A DNA stretch of 64,000 bases from Dryas octopetala (Eukaryota > Streptophyta > Magnoliopsida > Rosales > Rosaceae), in the NCBI GenBank assembly GCA_963921425.1, contig OY992840.1, forward strand, positions 16,036,621 through 16,100,620. Reading direction: 5' to 3'. Below the pieces are notes generated by a model. The model searched no databases. It had not been told where the DNA came from and worked only from the letters and a program-made list of their open reading frames with translations. This document shows, one piece after another, positions 1 through 11,825 of the stretch (position 1 is its first letter; each line of letters starts with the position of its first letter). The position numbers and the translations under genes were made by a program.

Positions 1-149
1 CTACCCGAGAAAATACATAGGAAAATAAAATAGAGCATATGCTTTAAAATTCCCTCCTCTTTTCTTCTCTATATTTTTGCAGCCAAACTTGAGTAACCCA
101 ATGCTTGTTTCTCCTTCTGAATATAGCTCACGTTGGTGGTTTTATGCAG

Positions 150-995
150 GGATACGTGACCAATGAACAACATGATCGGACCTTCATAAGCTCATCCCCA
201 TTTGAAACAGCCCTCATAACGCTTCAGAAGCAAATTGGGTAAAGTCTCTCTCTTTTTTGCCTCTCCATTTACTTGGTCTTCAAAAGTTATGGATCATCGA
301 CTCTGTTTGGTTTCTGAGAAATCTTAGGCGAAAGAAAGGAAGACTAAACCTTAATCTTACACTCTGCGTGACTAAGCATTTACACATATGATGAACTTCT
401 CAATCAGTAACTGTTTACCCCTTCGTTTTTTCATTGTCTTTAGCTAAATAATCACTCAATTTGCAACCAAACCAATCGATTTAAATGTCAAACATTATTG
501 CATTTATATGTATATGTTTCTCTCTGTGCGTGTGTGTGTGTGACATTGGATAAATGGAGTTTTATTGTGTTGCTTTTTATTACTTTCAGCTATACTTTCC
601 AAAAAATTGGTCTACTCCGCCGTGCCATGACCCATGCCTCCTTCTCCGGAGAGAACAACAGGGCACTGAGCATTTTGGGTGCCAATGTCATAGAAACATC
701 GGCCTCTCTACGACTGCTTGAAAAGGACATTGAGATTTCTGCAAAAGAATTGAACCACCGCATATCGGAGATCTCCAAAGTAGAATCTTCCTGTGCTGCT
801 GACGGGGTGCGGTTGGGGTTGCCAAAGGTGGTTAGAGTCTCTCCCAAGACTAATTCTTCAACTCCTTTGGTGGTTTGTGGGGCTTTCAGAGCAATCTTTG
901 GTGCTATTGCTATTGATATTGGGAAGTCTGATGGAGCTGGAAGCATTTTCTGGGGTGTTCATGATGGTAAGGTTGGAGGAGCACTAGCAATGTAA
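150..995 (+). CDS. NFD2: NFD2-like RNase III-domain protein, 3' exons (5' part unresolved)
   Basis: Two exons are visible, about 150-238 and 590-995, joined in frame across a GT-AG intron and ending in TAA. They encode one RNase III-like domain running from SSPFETALITLQKQIG through LLRRAMTHASF to an IFGAIAIDIG helix. This matches the short plant family around Arabidopsis NUCLEAR FUSION DEFECTIVE 2, needed for karyogamy. The RNase III signature is degenerate: in RALSILGAN the usual catalytic Glu and Asp of LEFLGD are replaced by Ser and Ala, so cleavage activity is unlikely. The 5' end is uncertain. An acceptor at 148-149 fits, but the same frame stays open back to 93 and encodes a hydrophobic Leu-rich run (LFLLLNIA) that could be the family's signal peptide. 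The first exon may lie before the window. Confidence 0.75.
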
Positions 996-3222
996 GCGCA
1001 GCTCTCTGTCTATTGGCTGTTAGAGATATTATGCTATAGTACTTCGCTGCTACTTGTGGGACTTAGTGTAGTAGCATAGAAGAGACAATATGTGGTTGTG
1101 TTTGTTAATATTGTTGAACAATATCATGTGGAAAACTTTGTGCTGTTGTCCCTGGGCCCTTAACAATATTATGCTATTGTTAATTGGTTCATGTAAAGAA
1201 CATGTTTAGTCTACTAATATGTTTGCTTGATGAAAGAAGGGATGTTTTTTTAGTTCATATGTACTTCAATTGTGTTTTCTGTTTCCTTATCGTATGCTAT
1301 GAGCGTATATACTGGTCAGCTTGCTTGACCTATAGTTTACTGGGAGCTGAGTTGAATTTTGCAGGGGTTATATTGAGAAAATATGCAGGAATTAGGAAAT
1401 GAGCCCTTCATGGTTCTTTAATATTATTATTGAATGAACTACATTTTACAATTGTTATACTTGGTTAAAAGTGGATTCTAGAGAACAGTCTCGTAATAGA
1501 GATGACTTGTTCTGACCCTCTATCACTTGATCCACGATTTTGGTATGGGTATATCATGGGCTGTTAGAACACAAATAAGCTAGATCGTGATATAACTGTG
1601 CTTGAGTTTTTCCTGATCAATGGTGAGGAGGCTGTAAAAATGAATATATCATGGCCTAGTCCATGCATCACTTATTCTGAAACACTTTTCTTTTTACTGA
1701 TAGATTATCCATCATCCTCAAGCTTTGACAGACAATGATTTACTGACCTTTCCATGTCTTTCTCATTTAGCTTTCAGTACTCAAATGTATTGCTGGCATA
1801 TATTTGACACTCTTACTTAGAAGAATTGGCTGGTACTTTTTGGGATGGATTAGAATGTCAAACTTGACCTTAGACACCTGTTTGAATAAGATTTTCATAC
1901 TTTGGATATGTGGGTTATCAATAATGCTCCTCAAAATTTTTAGTTTATGATAACCCTGCTGTGGAATGTTGCCGAATGCATCTCATATTCTCATGTTTTG
2001 TGTAAAGGATGTTTTGGAGGTTCCACAATGTGAGCATGCAGTATACCATTAGCATCCAAAGTTTGGTTGATGTCATTTTAGGTTAGGAAGCTTGATTGAT
2101 GTCGTTTTCAGTTTTGACCTCTGTAGCCAATGTATTTGCGTTCGAGCTTGTTGTGCCTGAATTTGATTGTGAATAACTGAGTAGTCTGAGTCCACAATCA
2201 CACCCCAATTGGCCTTATGGGTTAAAGACAATTTGAGGTTGAATATAAGTGGTATAGAAATTGTACTATTATAGCACTTTGCTATAAAAGTAGAATGTTC
2301 ATATTTTTAAGTTGTGTTTGCTTTGTCATAGAACTTTGAAGAGAGGAATACAGGAAGAACATGCTTTTCTAAAAAAATTTATTTTTTATTCTTAAAATAG
2401 GTAAAGAAAAATTTTGGTCGAAAATATGGGAAAGCAATAAAGTAACACACCCATGCTTATGAAGGAATATATTTTCCTCCTTATAGAAGAAAAATATAAC
2501 TTTTAATGCACTTAGTGAAAAGCATAATCTCAATCAATCTGGTATATATGGTAGGTACCATACTACCATACAAATCTATTTATTAAAGTAGGTTTCTTAA
2601 GTTCTGTTTGTTGGATTATAAAAATTCACAAAACAGAAAATCAACTCCTTTCAATAAATTTTCAATGGAGTTTCTTTTTTTAGTTAGCATTTTCAATAAG
2701 TTTTTAACTTGTTCATAAAATATGGTCAAAATCATACATTAAACTATTAAAGTAAATGAAATTTAGCATATTTTATGATTTTTATCTATACACAACTTGG
2801 GTTGAACTTCAACTGTTTTTTTTTTGGCCAGGAAGATACTTCATTGAGGTTGAACTTTAACTTAAATACTCATTATTAAATTATTAATGCATCAAAAAGA
2901 AAAATACTAAAATGAAAAAAAGAAAAAAAGAAAAAAGAAAAAGGAATAATGTATGTATAATGGTGGAGTGATTGGGGGTGTCAGCGCTGGCGTTGATTAT
3001 GAATTGGTTGGACTGTTGGAGTCGGTTGTTCTCAGTCTCTCATCAGATTCTCCAATCACCACTCAATTCATTCTAATAATAGGTTTCTGGTCGATTCCAC
3101 CTAAGCCCCTGGGCCCACACTTCCTACCCCAAAACCACCTACAACCCCCAGACGCTGCCTTTAATTTATTCTCCTCCTCCTTTAGGTACATTGTCTTCTT
3201 AAAATTTCGAAGTACCGGATAG
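996..3222. other. Intergenic, no gene seen
   Basis: This holds the 3' untranslated region of the NFD2-like gene followed by AT-rich non-coding DNA. A short open frame at 1184-1402 and another at 2953-3222 show no recognisable protein. Runs of A around 2890-2945 are simple sequence. Confidence 0.6.
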
Positions 3223-4117
3223 ATGAATTTAGGGTAAATTATAATTATATATATTAATTATACACTACTTTATAATTTGGTATTTCAAGTTCAAAAAGTT
3301 GTATTAAAGTGCATTAACTACAAAATCGTGTCGGTTAGATACATCCATTAGTCTGACCGTCAAAAAGATCATTATCTGATGACATGACACACCACTAAAA
3401 GACTTCATTTCAATTTAGTACCTTAACTTTATCATCTTTTTCAAGTTCATGCCTCAAGTTCAAAAACTTGTAAATAAATAAATATTTTTCAGTTTTTATC
3501 TCAACTTCACCCTAACTTAGGACTCATCAAATCTCTACTAAAATTATCAATCTTATATTCATTTTGAAGCTATGATTCTCTTTTTTACATCCATATAAAA
3601 ATCATGCAAAAATGAGTTATAAAACTCGAGATAATTGGTCACAAAATAGGCTACCCGAAAATACTAAATTTTTCAAACAAATTGACAATTTCGGGTAGCC
3701 TAATTTGTGACTATTTATCTCGCGTTTCATAACTTCTTTTTGAATTATGTCTATATGGTTATAAAGAGTAGATTCATAACTTCAAAGTGAGTATAAGATT
3801 GTTGATTTTGGTGAAGATTTGATGGGTCAAAAATTGGGGTGAAGTTGAGATAAAAACTGGAAAACATTTATTTATTTGCAACTTTTTTAACTTGAGGTAT
3901 GAACTTGAAAAACATGGTAAAGTTGAGGAACTAAATTGAAATGAAGCCTTTTAGTGATGTGCCACGTCATCACTTTTTTACGGCCAGACTAACGGAGGTA
4001 CCTAATTGACACGGTTTCGTAGTTAATGTATTTTAATGCAACTTTTTGAACTTGAGGTACCAAATTAAAAAGTGGTATATAATTGAGGTATATAATTATA
4101 ATTTACATATGAATTTA
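3223..4117. mobile_element. Fold-back Mutator-like non-autonomous element with ~425-bp inverted arms
   Basis: The left arm (3232-3660) is an imperfect reverse complement of the right arm (3689-4108), with a loop of about 28 nt. The apex GGCTACCCGAAA pairs with TTTCGGGTAGCC. The tips read GTAAATTATAATTATA on both strands. The element is flanked by a perfect 9-bp direct repeat, ATGAATTTA, at 3223-3231 and 4109-4117. Very long terminal inverted repeats plus a 9-bp target duplication are typical of Mutator-like elements. There is no transposase, so it is a non-autonomous derivative. A transcript would fold into a long hairpin. Confidence 0.85.
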
Positions 4118-4460
4118 TAGTATTATTAACACGTGATAACAAAAATAAGCACGACACCGTGCTAACATAGCACATACCACATGTGATACAAACGTATTTT
4201 TAATCCTTAATCAAATAGGTCTTCTTTATCATTAAATTTGAATGCTTAGAGTATAGTGTCCGCACTGTATCGGTTTCTTAATAAGGAATATTTATTTATT
4301 TTCAGTATCCAATAAGAAGATAGATAATCTTCATCATAATTGTGGCCCTAAACAAGGGAACTACCAGAAACGACAAGTCGTTCGGAACCATAAAAAAATA
4401 TCGGGTAACCGATATTCCCGGTCACTTGATGTTTCCGTTACTCATTCCATTCGTCACCAC

Positions 4461-4470
4461 CTATATAAAA
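4461..4470 (+). promoter_or_regulatory. TATA box of the small gene at 4513
   Basis: CTATATAAAA lies about 45 nt before the ATG at 4513. That would put transcription start near 4495 and give a very short leader. The position is inferred from the motif alone. Confidence 0.55.
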
Positions 4471-4512
4471 CACACCCACCCACTGATTGCACACACACAA
4501 AATCTGTCATCT

Positions 4513-4947
4513 ATGGAAGAAACAGACATAGAGTCCATAGGCCATGGAAGAAGCAGCACACGCTGTTGCTTCTGCATCCCATCGTCCGTCGTCTGGTGGG
4601 AGCGGATACGGACGGCCCAGAGCGACGACAGGTGGTGGACCCGAGGCTTTCGGGCCTTCTACAAGGTCCGAGAGTGGTCCGAGATCGTCGCCGGCCCAAA
4701 GTGGAAGACTTTCATTCGCCGCTTCAACAGGAGCAAAAGCGGCGGCTCTAGCGGCAGCGGTAGTAGGCACCAGGGGAAATTCCAATACGACCCTTTGAGT
4801 TACGCGCTCAACTTCGACGAGGGTCCACCGGAGGAGGACGACGATTTCCGCGATTTCTCCGCCCGGTTCGCTTCGATTCCGGTCAAGTCCTCCGGGCACG
4901 CCGACTTGGCCCACGTGGGTAATAAAGAGGTGCCGGCTTACGCTTGA
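4513..4947 (+). CDS. Conserved plant protein of unknown function (144 aa)
   Basis: Single-exon frame from ATG 4513 to TGA 4947. The protein has a Cys-rich N-terminus (CCFC, about residues 17-20), then a Trp-rich basic core with WWERIR, DDRWWTRG, VREWSEIVAGPKWKTFIRRFNR and a FQYDPLSYALNFDEG block, and an acidic tail. I recognise this conserved block from a family of uncharacterised, often stress-responsive plant proteins, but I know no biochemical function. The ATG was chosen because a TATA box sits just upstream and conserved-type sequence starts there; an open frame further upstream lacks an ATG and would cross the TATA box. The coding part is GC-rich compared with its surroundings. The gene is convergent with RDR2. 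Confidence 0.8.
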   Translation: MEETDIESIGHGRSSTRCCFCIPSSVVWWERIRTAQSDDRWWTRGFRAFYKVREWSEIVAGPKWKTFIRRFNRSKSGGSSGSGSRHQGKFQYDPLSYALNFDEGPPEEDDDFRDFSARFASIPVKSSGHADLAHVGNKEVPAYA

Positions 4948-5655
4948 TAAGTTGCGCCGCGATGGCTATCTTGCGCCTGGGGGGTGTCGTGACATGTGAT
5001 TGCTGGAACGGCCACTCAATCAATGAGCTGGATGGTGGTGGAAAGGTTGACCATGACTGTCTGACGTGGCGCCGTCACTTCACTTTCTTTATTGGTTTTT
5101 TATTTTAATAGTATTTAGATCAATTTTTTTATTGTTTTAATTTTGTTTTTGATGGTGGTGCCTGGTGGGTGTACAAAATTGTCAAATACTATGAAGCATA
5201 GTGAATCAATGATAATGATGAGGATGAAGAAGGTGCGTGTAGGGAACTAGGGATTAGCGAGTTGATTATTAATTAATAAATTATTTTAGTACTGGGTTGC
5301 ATTATTTTGCTAAGGCCAAGAACTTATTCTATTGGTGACAGTAATACTTTGTTTAGCATTGTAGTTGTAGACTTGTACTGTTGTTTTCTTGAACGGTCAT
5401 AACTAATTGGAGTCACGCTTCTTTGTTGTTTTGTTTTTGGTAATTTTATCGGAAACTTTGTATGGATAAGGATTGCACTGAAAAACACATACCAACACAC
5501 ACCACTAAATGAGATGAATGAAAATGAAAATGGTTATAGGACAGCTATTAACCGTGAGACAAGTTAGACTTCAATGGTATAAACACATACAACATAAACC
5601 ACTAGATGACTCCTATGTGCAGAGGAAGACCTAGTTGAAGCATATGGTAATATAT
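4948..5655. other. Convergent intergenic space
   Basis: This contains the 3' ends of the small gene (+) and RDR2 (-). No other gene or repeat was seen. Confidence 0.6.
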
Positions 5656-8600
5656 CTAACCGCGATTTCTTCGGCTATTCACCGACTTTATGTTCAGCAA
5701 AATATCACCTTCAATCCATGGAAAGCTCAAGCAGTTCATGTCTTCTTGGAAATAAGCTGGGTGATAAGTGACATGATACCATGCCGAGGCCATTCTCTCA
5801 TGTTCACTCTCTTCACAGCTATTTTCGAACCATGCTTTTGCTTCTTTTTGTAGGCTCTTCAGTGACAGCAATATCCGATCCTTCATATCAAAATATCTCC
5901 GGTTATCACGCTGCAAATATGCTGCACGGTATCGCAGATTACCAGTTAGTATTTCATCCTCACTCACTGCTCCATAGTAGTTCATTAGGGCCCTCATCTT
6001 CCCCATGTACATTTCTCTATGGCTTTGTGCAACTTCAAGAAAGGACTCAAAACCATATACGTCAAGATCATGATCATAAGTTGCTTGAGCTATCTGCTCT
6101 GACCAAACCAAGTTTGTTTTCTCTTGCACCATTGAGCGAACAGTTGCCCGATAGAGTTTCCCTAATGCCCCGTTGGAGATGTACATGGGTTTGTCCACCC
6201 TTTCCATGAAATCTGGAAATTCTTTGGGTTTCAAAACCCTGGGCATTTCAGCTGGTGCTCCAGTTTTTGCAAAGTCAACAGCCATGGAGTGAAGGTCTGC
6301 CAACTGCAGGCATTTTGGACTCAAGGCTTTATCTGGTTCGCGGTCCGCGTGAACTAGATGTGCAGTGGAGATGGCACCCAAATTATCATTTATCATGTAA
6401 TCAACAAAAAATTTTTGAATTTCCTGCATATTCAAGTATGGTCAAACAGAAAAGACATTTAGATTGAACTTATCATGTAATTCATATTCAATTCCATAGA
6501 GTAACAGTTTACTCAATTTTGGGATTTACCTCTAAGGTCACATTGTGATCCATTATACGAGGTCTCCGTGCAGAGTAGTCCATAGGAGGTACAGTATGAG
6601 AAGGGACCAGATCTTTATCCCAACTTATGAAATACAAGTCCCCATCAAGATCACCCCCAGAGCATTCATTTGGATGAGGCCTGCAAAAAGTTCTCAACCA
6701 CAATTACTATACATTTAAACATCAAGACCATTTCTTTCTCTCTACAATAACATACAGGTCAGTTGATTTGAGCTGAGAAACCAAGCAAGCTTTGGAAGTT
6801 AGACTGATTAGATGAAAGTAGAAGTGAAGTTCAAAGGTAAGCTGATGGGACGCAGATTTGTCTTTTGTCCTTTTTTTTTTTTTTTTTTTTTTTTAAGCGC
6901 AGTTCTCCTATAAGGTTAAACCTAGTGAGCAGCTTATTCAGGAACTTCACTTCCACTTACACTGCTACTTGCCCCAAAAAACAGAAAAAAAGTAAAAAGA
7001 AAGCACTAGCACAAAATAAATTAAATCCAAGTAAGCTAAACATTTCCTAGATGCTCCATTTCAGCTAATAATGAAGAAAGATTCACGAACAAAGATAATT
7101 TCTTGCTAATTTTTAATATAAAACCAAGCATCTATTGCCAAAATGTGCATCACTGTGCCCCTTAATCTAATTCAAGATGTTTACAATTATCTTAATTTTT
7201 TAAGAACTTAAGGTATCTGGATAAAATTTATGTCTAAACTATCAAAATTATTGCTCTGGTAATTTTGTTTTCTACCAGAGACGATATCCTGGCATTAAAC
7301 CACCAGTTTATCGTGATAATTTCAGTTTTTTCATAAATTTTGCTGGATTCTCGCTTATTTTGGTAAAATTTTCAATATGCTGCATGCATTGCAGCAACGT
7401 TGTGCGTGCCTTCTGTGCACACCAGTAAGCACACACAAAAATGGGCTTTATTTGAGGGGCTGGGGGTTCGAACCCCAGCCACTTCTCCATTTAAGGAGGG
7501 AACGGCCACTCCAACTAGCCTTTCTTTTGTTTACATTGCCATATTACTTATTAACTAAAAACAAAATAGACTTGCAGCTAAAATTTACACGAATGATGCT
7601 ATCAATGACTTAATCTTCTAAAATGTTGTTAGTTGTTACTTATTTTTTGTTATTGTTGATTACTTATTAATATTCTTAGTTTGTAATTAAGTAATTTGTA
7701 TCATAAATTTATGAATGATTAAGTGCTTATACGCATTGATTGGCGAGGTATTTATTGCATTAGATAATTTTATATACTAATTAATGAATGGTGGTGATAT
7801 GTGTATGGTTAAGCATTTGAAGAACTCTATGCGGTACTAAGTTGCCCCTGTAATTTACAATGCCGAGCATAAGTTCCAACTGTTGTATTAAACAACGAAA
7901 ATTTGAGGTATATTCAGTCACTTCAATAACTAATTAATAGTTTTTGACCAGCATAATTTGTTAATGCGTAGGACATTCACCCTAAACCATATAATCCTAT
8001 TATGCACATAAGTTTTACAAATTTTTTGGTCAAAATAGTAGATATTTAATTAAATAAGCATCTCCTCCAGAGTTATTTAAATTTTCATGGTTTTCTCATA
8101 GTTTCCATCATCTCTCCAAATTTTACTCATGTTTTCAAACTCTCGATATTTCGGATATAATTAGAACTAGTGAATATATAGGGAAAGGAAATCTAAAGCA
8201 ATGCAATGTTTTTAATAATGACACAAGCATACCATTATTAGTGAATCAATAATTTTGAAGATGAAACAAGCACGTAAATAGTGCAATTTATACCTTTCTC
8301 CTTTTTGGGGAAAGATAAGGCAATCCACCAAATTCTTCTCCTCTAGTCCCACATCATAGATAGCCTCGAGTACCCTGACGTCTCCTGGGTGAAGACAAGG
8401 ATTCTTGGTGACAACCACCTTCCCCGTTAATATACATGTGGTCTCATCCACCTTCCGAAAGAAATGCTGATCCCCCATTTCTTGCTCTGCTTTTGTCATG
8501 GTTATTCGAACATAAATTTGGCCATAATTTAAATTACCAGTTTCATCCAAGCACCCAACCAGGACCCGGCCTTTTGGGACAAATACTCGGCATCTACCTT

Positions 8601-11192
8601 TTAAATCAGACAAGTAGTTTTCATAATATGCTTGAAGCATCATTGAGAGGTAAGGTTCCACATTTGGCTCGTAACCTTGAAGCAACATCTTTACAATAAT
8701 ATTTTTGGAATCAGCCCCACTAAAATTCTCTAAGACATTCAATGCCACGCCTCTTTCTGTCAGCATTTTCCCCAGCAAACGCAATTGTTCCTGTTGCAAT
8801 CCCTCAAATGTTTCGTCCTTTACCCCTAAGGTGGACAAGAGGGAAATAATCTCCCGATTCAGATAGCAGGGCCCGGAGTTACTCCATTTAGTGACATTGA
8901 GCATTCTGTTTTTTGATTCAAATTTGAGCATACTGCTACGTAAAGATAGCTTCCTATAGGAATTGCGGTCAACAGCTATCACCCCTTTATATCCACCATA
9001 TCGAATTTGAAATGCTGAAGGAGATTCATTCAGTCCACACTTCTTAGCAACTTGTCTGGCAAAAGATAGAGAAATCTTTCCGATACCATCTGAGAAGCAG
9101 TAAGTAACACCATCAGAAGAAATCTCAACATCAGGAATAACCTCTACATCTTGAGCAGGGACAACAAGAGTTTGCGTAGAAGCACTGAACAGTTGACCCA
9201 TTCTAGCTGCACATTTAGAAATACTGCGGATCTTGTTGAAGCAGCCCATCCATTCTCTAATATCTTCTGATTTTACATTTTCATTAGAAGCAAACATCCA
9301 TACAGAATTTGATCGGAGTTGACTAGCCGAGAAAGCCAGAAACTCAAATCTTTTATCCCCAATCACAATCCCATCTCGAAGAATAGACAATATCCGATGA
9401 TATATTTCAGTCCTATAAGGTTTTGCAAAGATACCTTGCTGAATGCTTGTGGAAATAGCATTTGCAGGAAGCTTACTCCAATCTTCATCAACAAATGTAA
9501 CTCTCAGAAAATCCGAAGCATATTTTGCAAAATTCTTCACAACATAGTTTGATTTCTCAAGCTCAGGACCTAAGCAATAAATTTTGGATGGGGTAATTAA
9601 GGCTCTATGACAACTCATTACATTATGATCCATTAATCTTTGAAGGGATGAGGGACGACGCTTAGAGTTTCTTTCTACGACATGTAATTGTGTCTGAACG
9701 AATGCTAGAGGGTCGTAACAAGTGGTCTTGAGCTTGTGCAGCTCTTGAAGCAACACATTAGCAGTGTCTATACTTAAACCACTAAGGAACTCAATTAGAT
9801 CAGACTCTGCTGCTTTAGCAAGACTAATTTTTTGGGAGTGAACGAGAGCATTGAGCTGGAAAAGGATCTCATATGCTAAATTTGAATCCGCTAAGCATTT
9901 CACAAGTGGAACTGCGTCAGATTCTGAACAGTATTCTTCACCATCCTCAAAAATTAGATCCAGCACATCTTCAGTATAGTATGGGAAACTTGCAAACACG
10001 TCCGAAGCCAAAAAATCTGTATGGATTTCTGTATCGGTCGCCCAGCAAAATGAAGTCGAATGACCAAGTGACTTGATATCAGAAAAATCTGTAGTGCGTA
10101 CCCAGAGAAAATCAAAATCTTCCTTGCAAATATGAAACCGATCAGCAGGAAATTTTGAAGCTATATCAGGTCCAGAAATTTTTTGATAGATCCTTGGGGC
10201 ATACTTGAGCTGAGAAAATCAAAATGGTTAGTCTTAACATAATATCCAAATCACTAATATCACTAATTCTGACAAACGAAACGGAAACAGCTCAATACTT
10301 TTAACATTTTATGACTTGAGAGTTAGCAAATGCTCTTCTTCAAGTTCTTTTCCTTATTTAACCAAACAAAAGTTCTTTTGTTTACCTTTCACTCATTGTA
10401 AGCAAGAAAACCCAACAGAAAAAAAAAAAAAAAAAAAAAAGTAACTATCACCTTCAAAAAAGAAGGGCATTCACTTGAGAGTTAACAAATGCTCTAGTAA
10501 CCAAGAAAACCCAACAGAAAAAGGAACTTTTACCTTCAAAACAAGGGCATTTTATCACCAAAAAAAGAAGGGCATTCACTCTTCTTAAAAGTTATGTTCT
10601 TTACCTTTCTCTTATTGTAAGCAAGAAAACCCAACAGAAAAAAAAAGGAAGGAACTTTTACCTTCAAAAGAAGGGCATTCACTTTCTGAGCTCCGGAACA
10701 GCAACACGCGACAGACTCCAAAACATTCTCAAACGCAATCTCCATTTTATAAGACTCCTTGTCGACCCAGAACTCGACCCGATTTCTCTCGGGCAGTACC
10801 CAAACTTTGACATCCTCCCAAGACTGCAAAAACCTCATGATGTTGTCCTGTTCCATAAAACCCACATGCAAAACGGTGTTGTCGACCCGATGCTTTGGGT
10901 TCACGGGCCGTGCGATGATGTCGTCGTAGGTCTCGGAGAGTCTGAGGTTCTGGGACCTGAATACTAGGCCGTTTTGGGCGGAGAGAGAGTGAGCTTTGGA
11001 TTTGGCGCCGAGGGTCGTGAACTGGACGCGACCGAAGCCGCGTGACTTCCAGTTCTTGTGGTCGCTGGAAATTTCGATGGCGAAGACTGAGTCAGGGCCG
11101 AGCTTCGACTCGAGGAAGGTTAGGAGGTCTTTGGCTGTGACTGTTTCGGGAATGTTTGTGACTCGAGCTGTGGGTCTCTCTGCCATGGCCAT
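5656..11192 (-). CDS. RDR2: RNA-dependent RNA polymerase 2 (RDR2)
   Basis: Four exons on the minus strand: 11192-10662, 10209-8294, 6680-6530 and 6423-5656. All are joined by GT-AG introns and the sum is in frame at 1,121 aa, close to the roughly 1,130 aa of Arabidopsis RDR2. The N-terminal part (1-177) carries an RRM-like fold region, then the RdRP domain follows. The catalytic DLDGD motif is at residues 826-830, split from the main exon by intron 2. Blocks such as SVWMFASN, CFSDGIGKISL and AFQIRYGGYKGVIAVDR are intact. The enzyme makes double-stranded RNA from Pol IV transcripts for DCL3, feeding 24-nt siRNAs into RNA-directed DNA methylation in the nucleus. No damage is visible in the exons. 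The leader is a (CT)n tract ending just before the ATG. Introns 1 and 2 carry repeats described separately. Confidence 0.95.
7380..7521 (-). mobile_element. tRNA-derived SINE-like insertion in RDR2 intron 2
   Basis: On the minus strand an A-box-like TAGTTGGAGTGGCC (about 7518-7505) is followed some 30 nt later by a B box GGGTTCGAACCC (about 7476-7464). The B box sits in a perfect five-pair T-arm, TGGGG-TTCGAAC-CCCCA. The rest does not fold as a tRNA, and a short T-run on the plus strand near 7326-7331 could be the A-tail. This is the layout of an internal Pol III promoter in a tRNA-derived SINE. The 3' boundary and family are unknown. Confidence 0.5.
10310..10690. repeat. Tandem partial duplications of the RDR2 exon 1/intron 1 boundary
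   Basis: The text around the genuine donor (10620-10690) recurs inside the intron near 10500-10590 and 10400-10490. Shared parts are AGCAAGAAAACCCAACAGAA, ACCTTCAAAA and AAGAAGGGCATTCACT. The segment TTGAGAGTTAACAAATGCTCT is also present twice in variant form (10315 and 10475 areas). The copies include exon-end sequence, so they carry donor-like ACCTT (GT on the minus strand) sites. Confidence 0.7.
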
Positions 11193-11196
11193 TCTG

Positions 11197-11198
<2 letters not shown>

Positions 11199-11236
<38 letters not shown>
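11199..11236. repeat. (GA)n microsatellite in the RDR2 5' leader
   Basis: An almost uninterrupted GA tract, read as CT in the RDR2 transcript, ends about 7 nt before the start codon at 11192. Confidence 0.9.
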
Positions 11237-11237
<1 letters not shown>

Positions 11238-11639
11238 CTGACTGAAAATGAGAGGGAGATAAAGTAGAGGGAAAAAAGGAGTCAAAGGGTCAAAGGGAGT
11301 AGGACAAAGCAAGGACGAGTCCCTTTTTTTTGTCAGACGATGAGTGAACAACTGGGCTGGGCTTGCAATGGGGCCAAGGGCCTAAACAAATGCCTCTTGG
11401 TTTAATAATCTGCATCTTGCTATAAAAGGAAAGCTAGTTAATTAAGATTCCTTTTATGCCTTTTTTTTCTTCTTCTAAAACAACGTATTAACAGATATTT
11501 TGCTTTCTTGTTTCCTAAGTTACCAAGCTACTGCACCAGCCTAAGTAAATCTTACATTTTAGCTATGTATACTCCTATTATGTACAGAATTCCTCTTCTT
11601 AGTGGAATTGGAAACCACCCGTAACCATTATAAGGGAGA

Positions 11640-11818
11640 AGCCTGCCCTCATTAAATAGTTTCGAGAGCAAATTGGTGGAATTAGAGTTCCTCTTCTTTG
11701 TTTTGCTCTTTTCTCTTTTGTGAGAGTGCGCTTTGTTATTTGGAATTCGAGTTTGCGAGAGTTCTAAACATTTTTTGTAATCTCAATTTGATTATTAGTG
11801 AAAATTTCTCGTATTCTA
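11640..11818 (+). mobile_element. Possible LTR-retrotransposon remnant upstream of the PP2C pseudogene
   Basis: The stretch GAGAGTTCTAAACA...TTGTAATCTCAATTTGATTATTAGTG resembles the 3' part of Copia-type LTRs that I remember from eudicots. No paired LTR, primer-binding site or coding region was found, so this is a weak call based on style. Confidence 0.25.
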
Positions 11819-11825
11819 GTCTAAA

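Noticed and set aside
2953-3222. 89-codon open frame before the first fold-back element
   Set aside because: No family resemblance, no splice context, and it ends at the element boundary by chance.
4507-4914. Open frames on the opposite strand and in other frames of the small gene
   Set aside because: They are shadows created by the GC-rich coding sequence at 4513-4947.
6869-6894. Long T-run in RDR2 intron 2 as a retroelement tail
   Set aside because: It is too far from the SINE-like unit and has no target duplication; treated as simple sequence.
7380-7490. Functional tRNA gene
   Set aside because: A T-arm is present, but no acceptor stem, D-arm or anticodon arm can be folded around it, so a SINE-type remnant is more likely.
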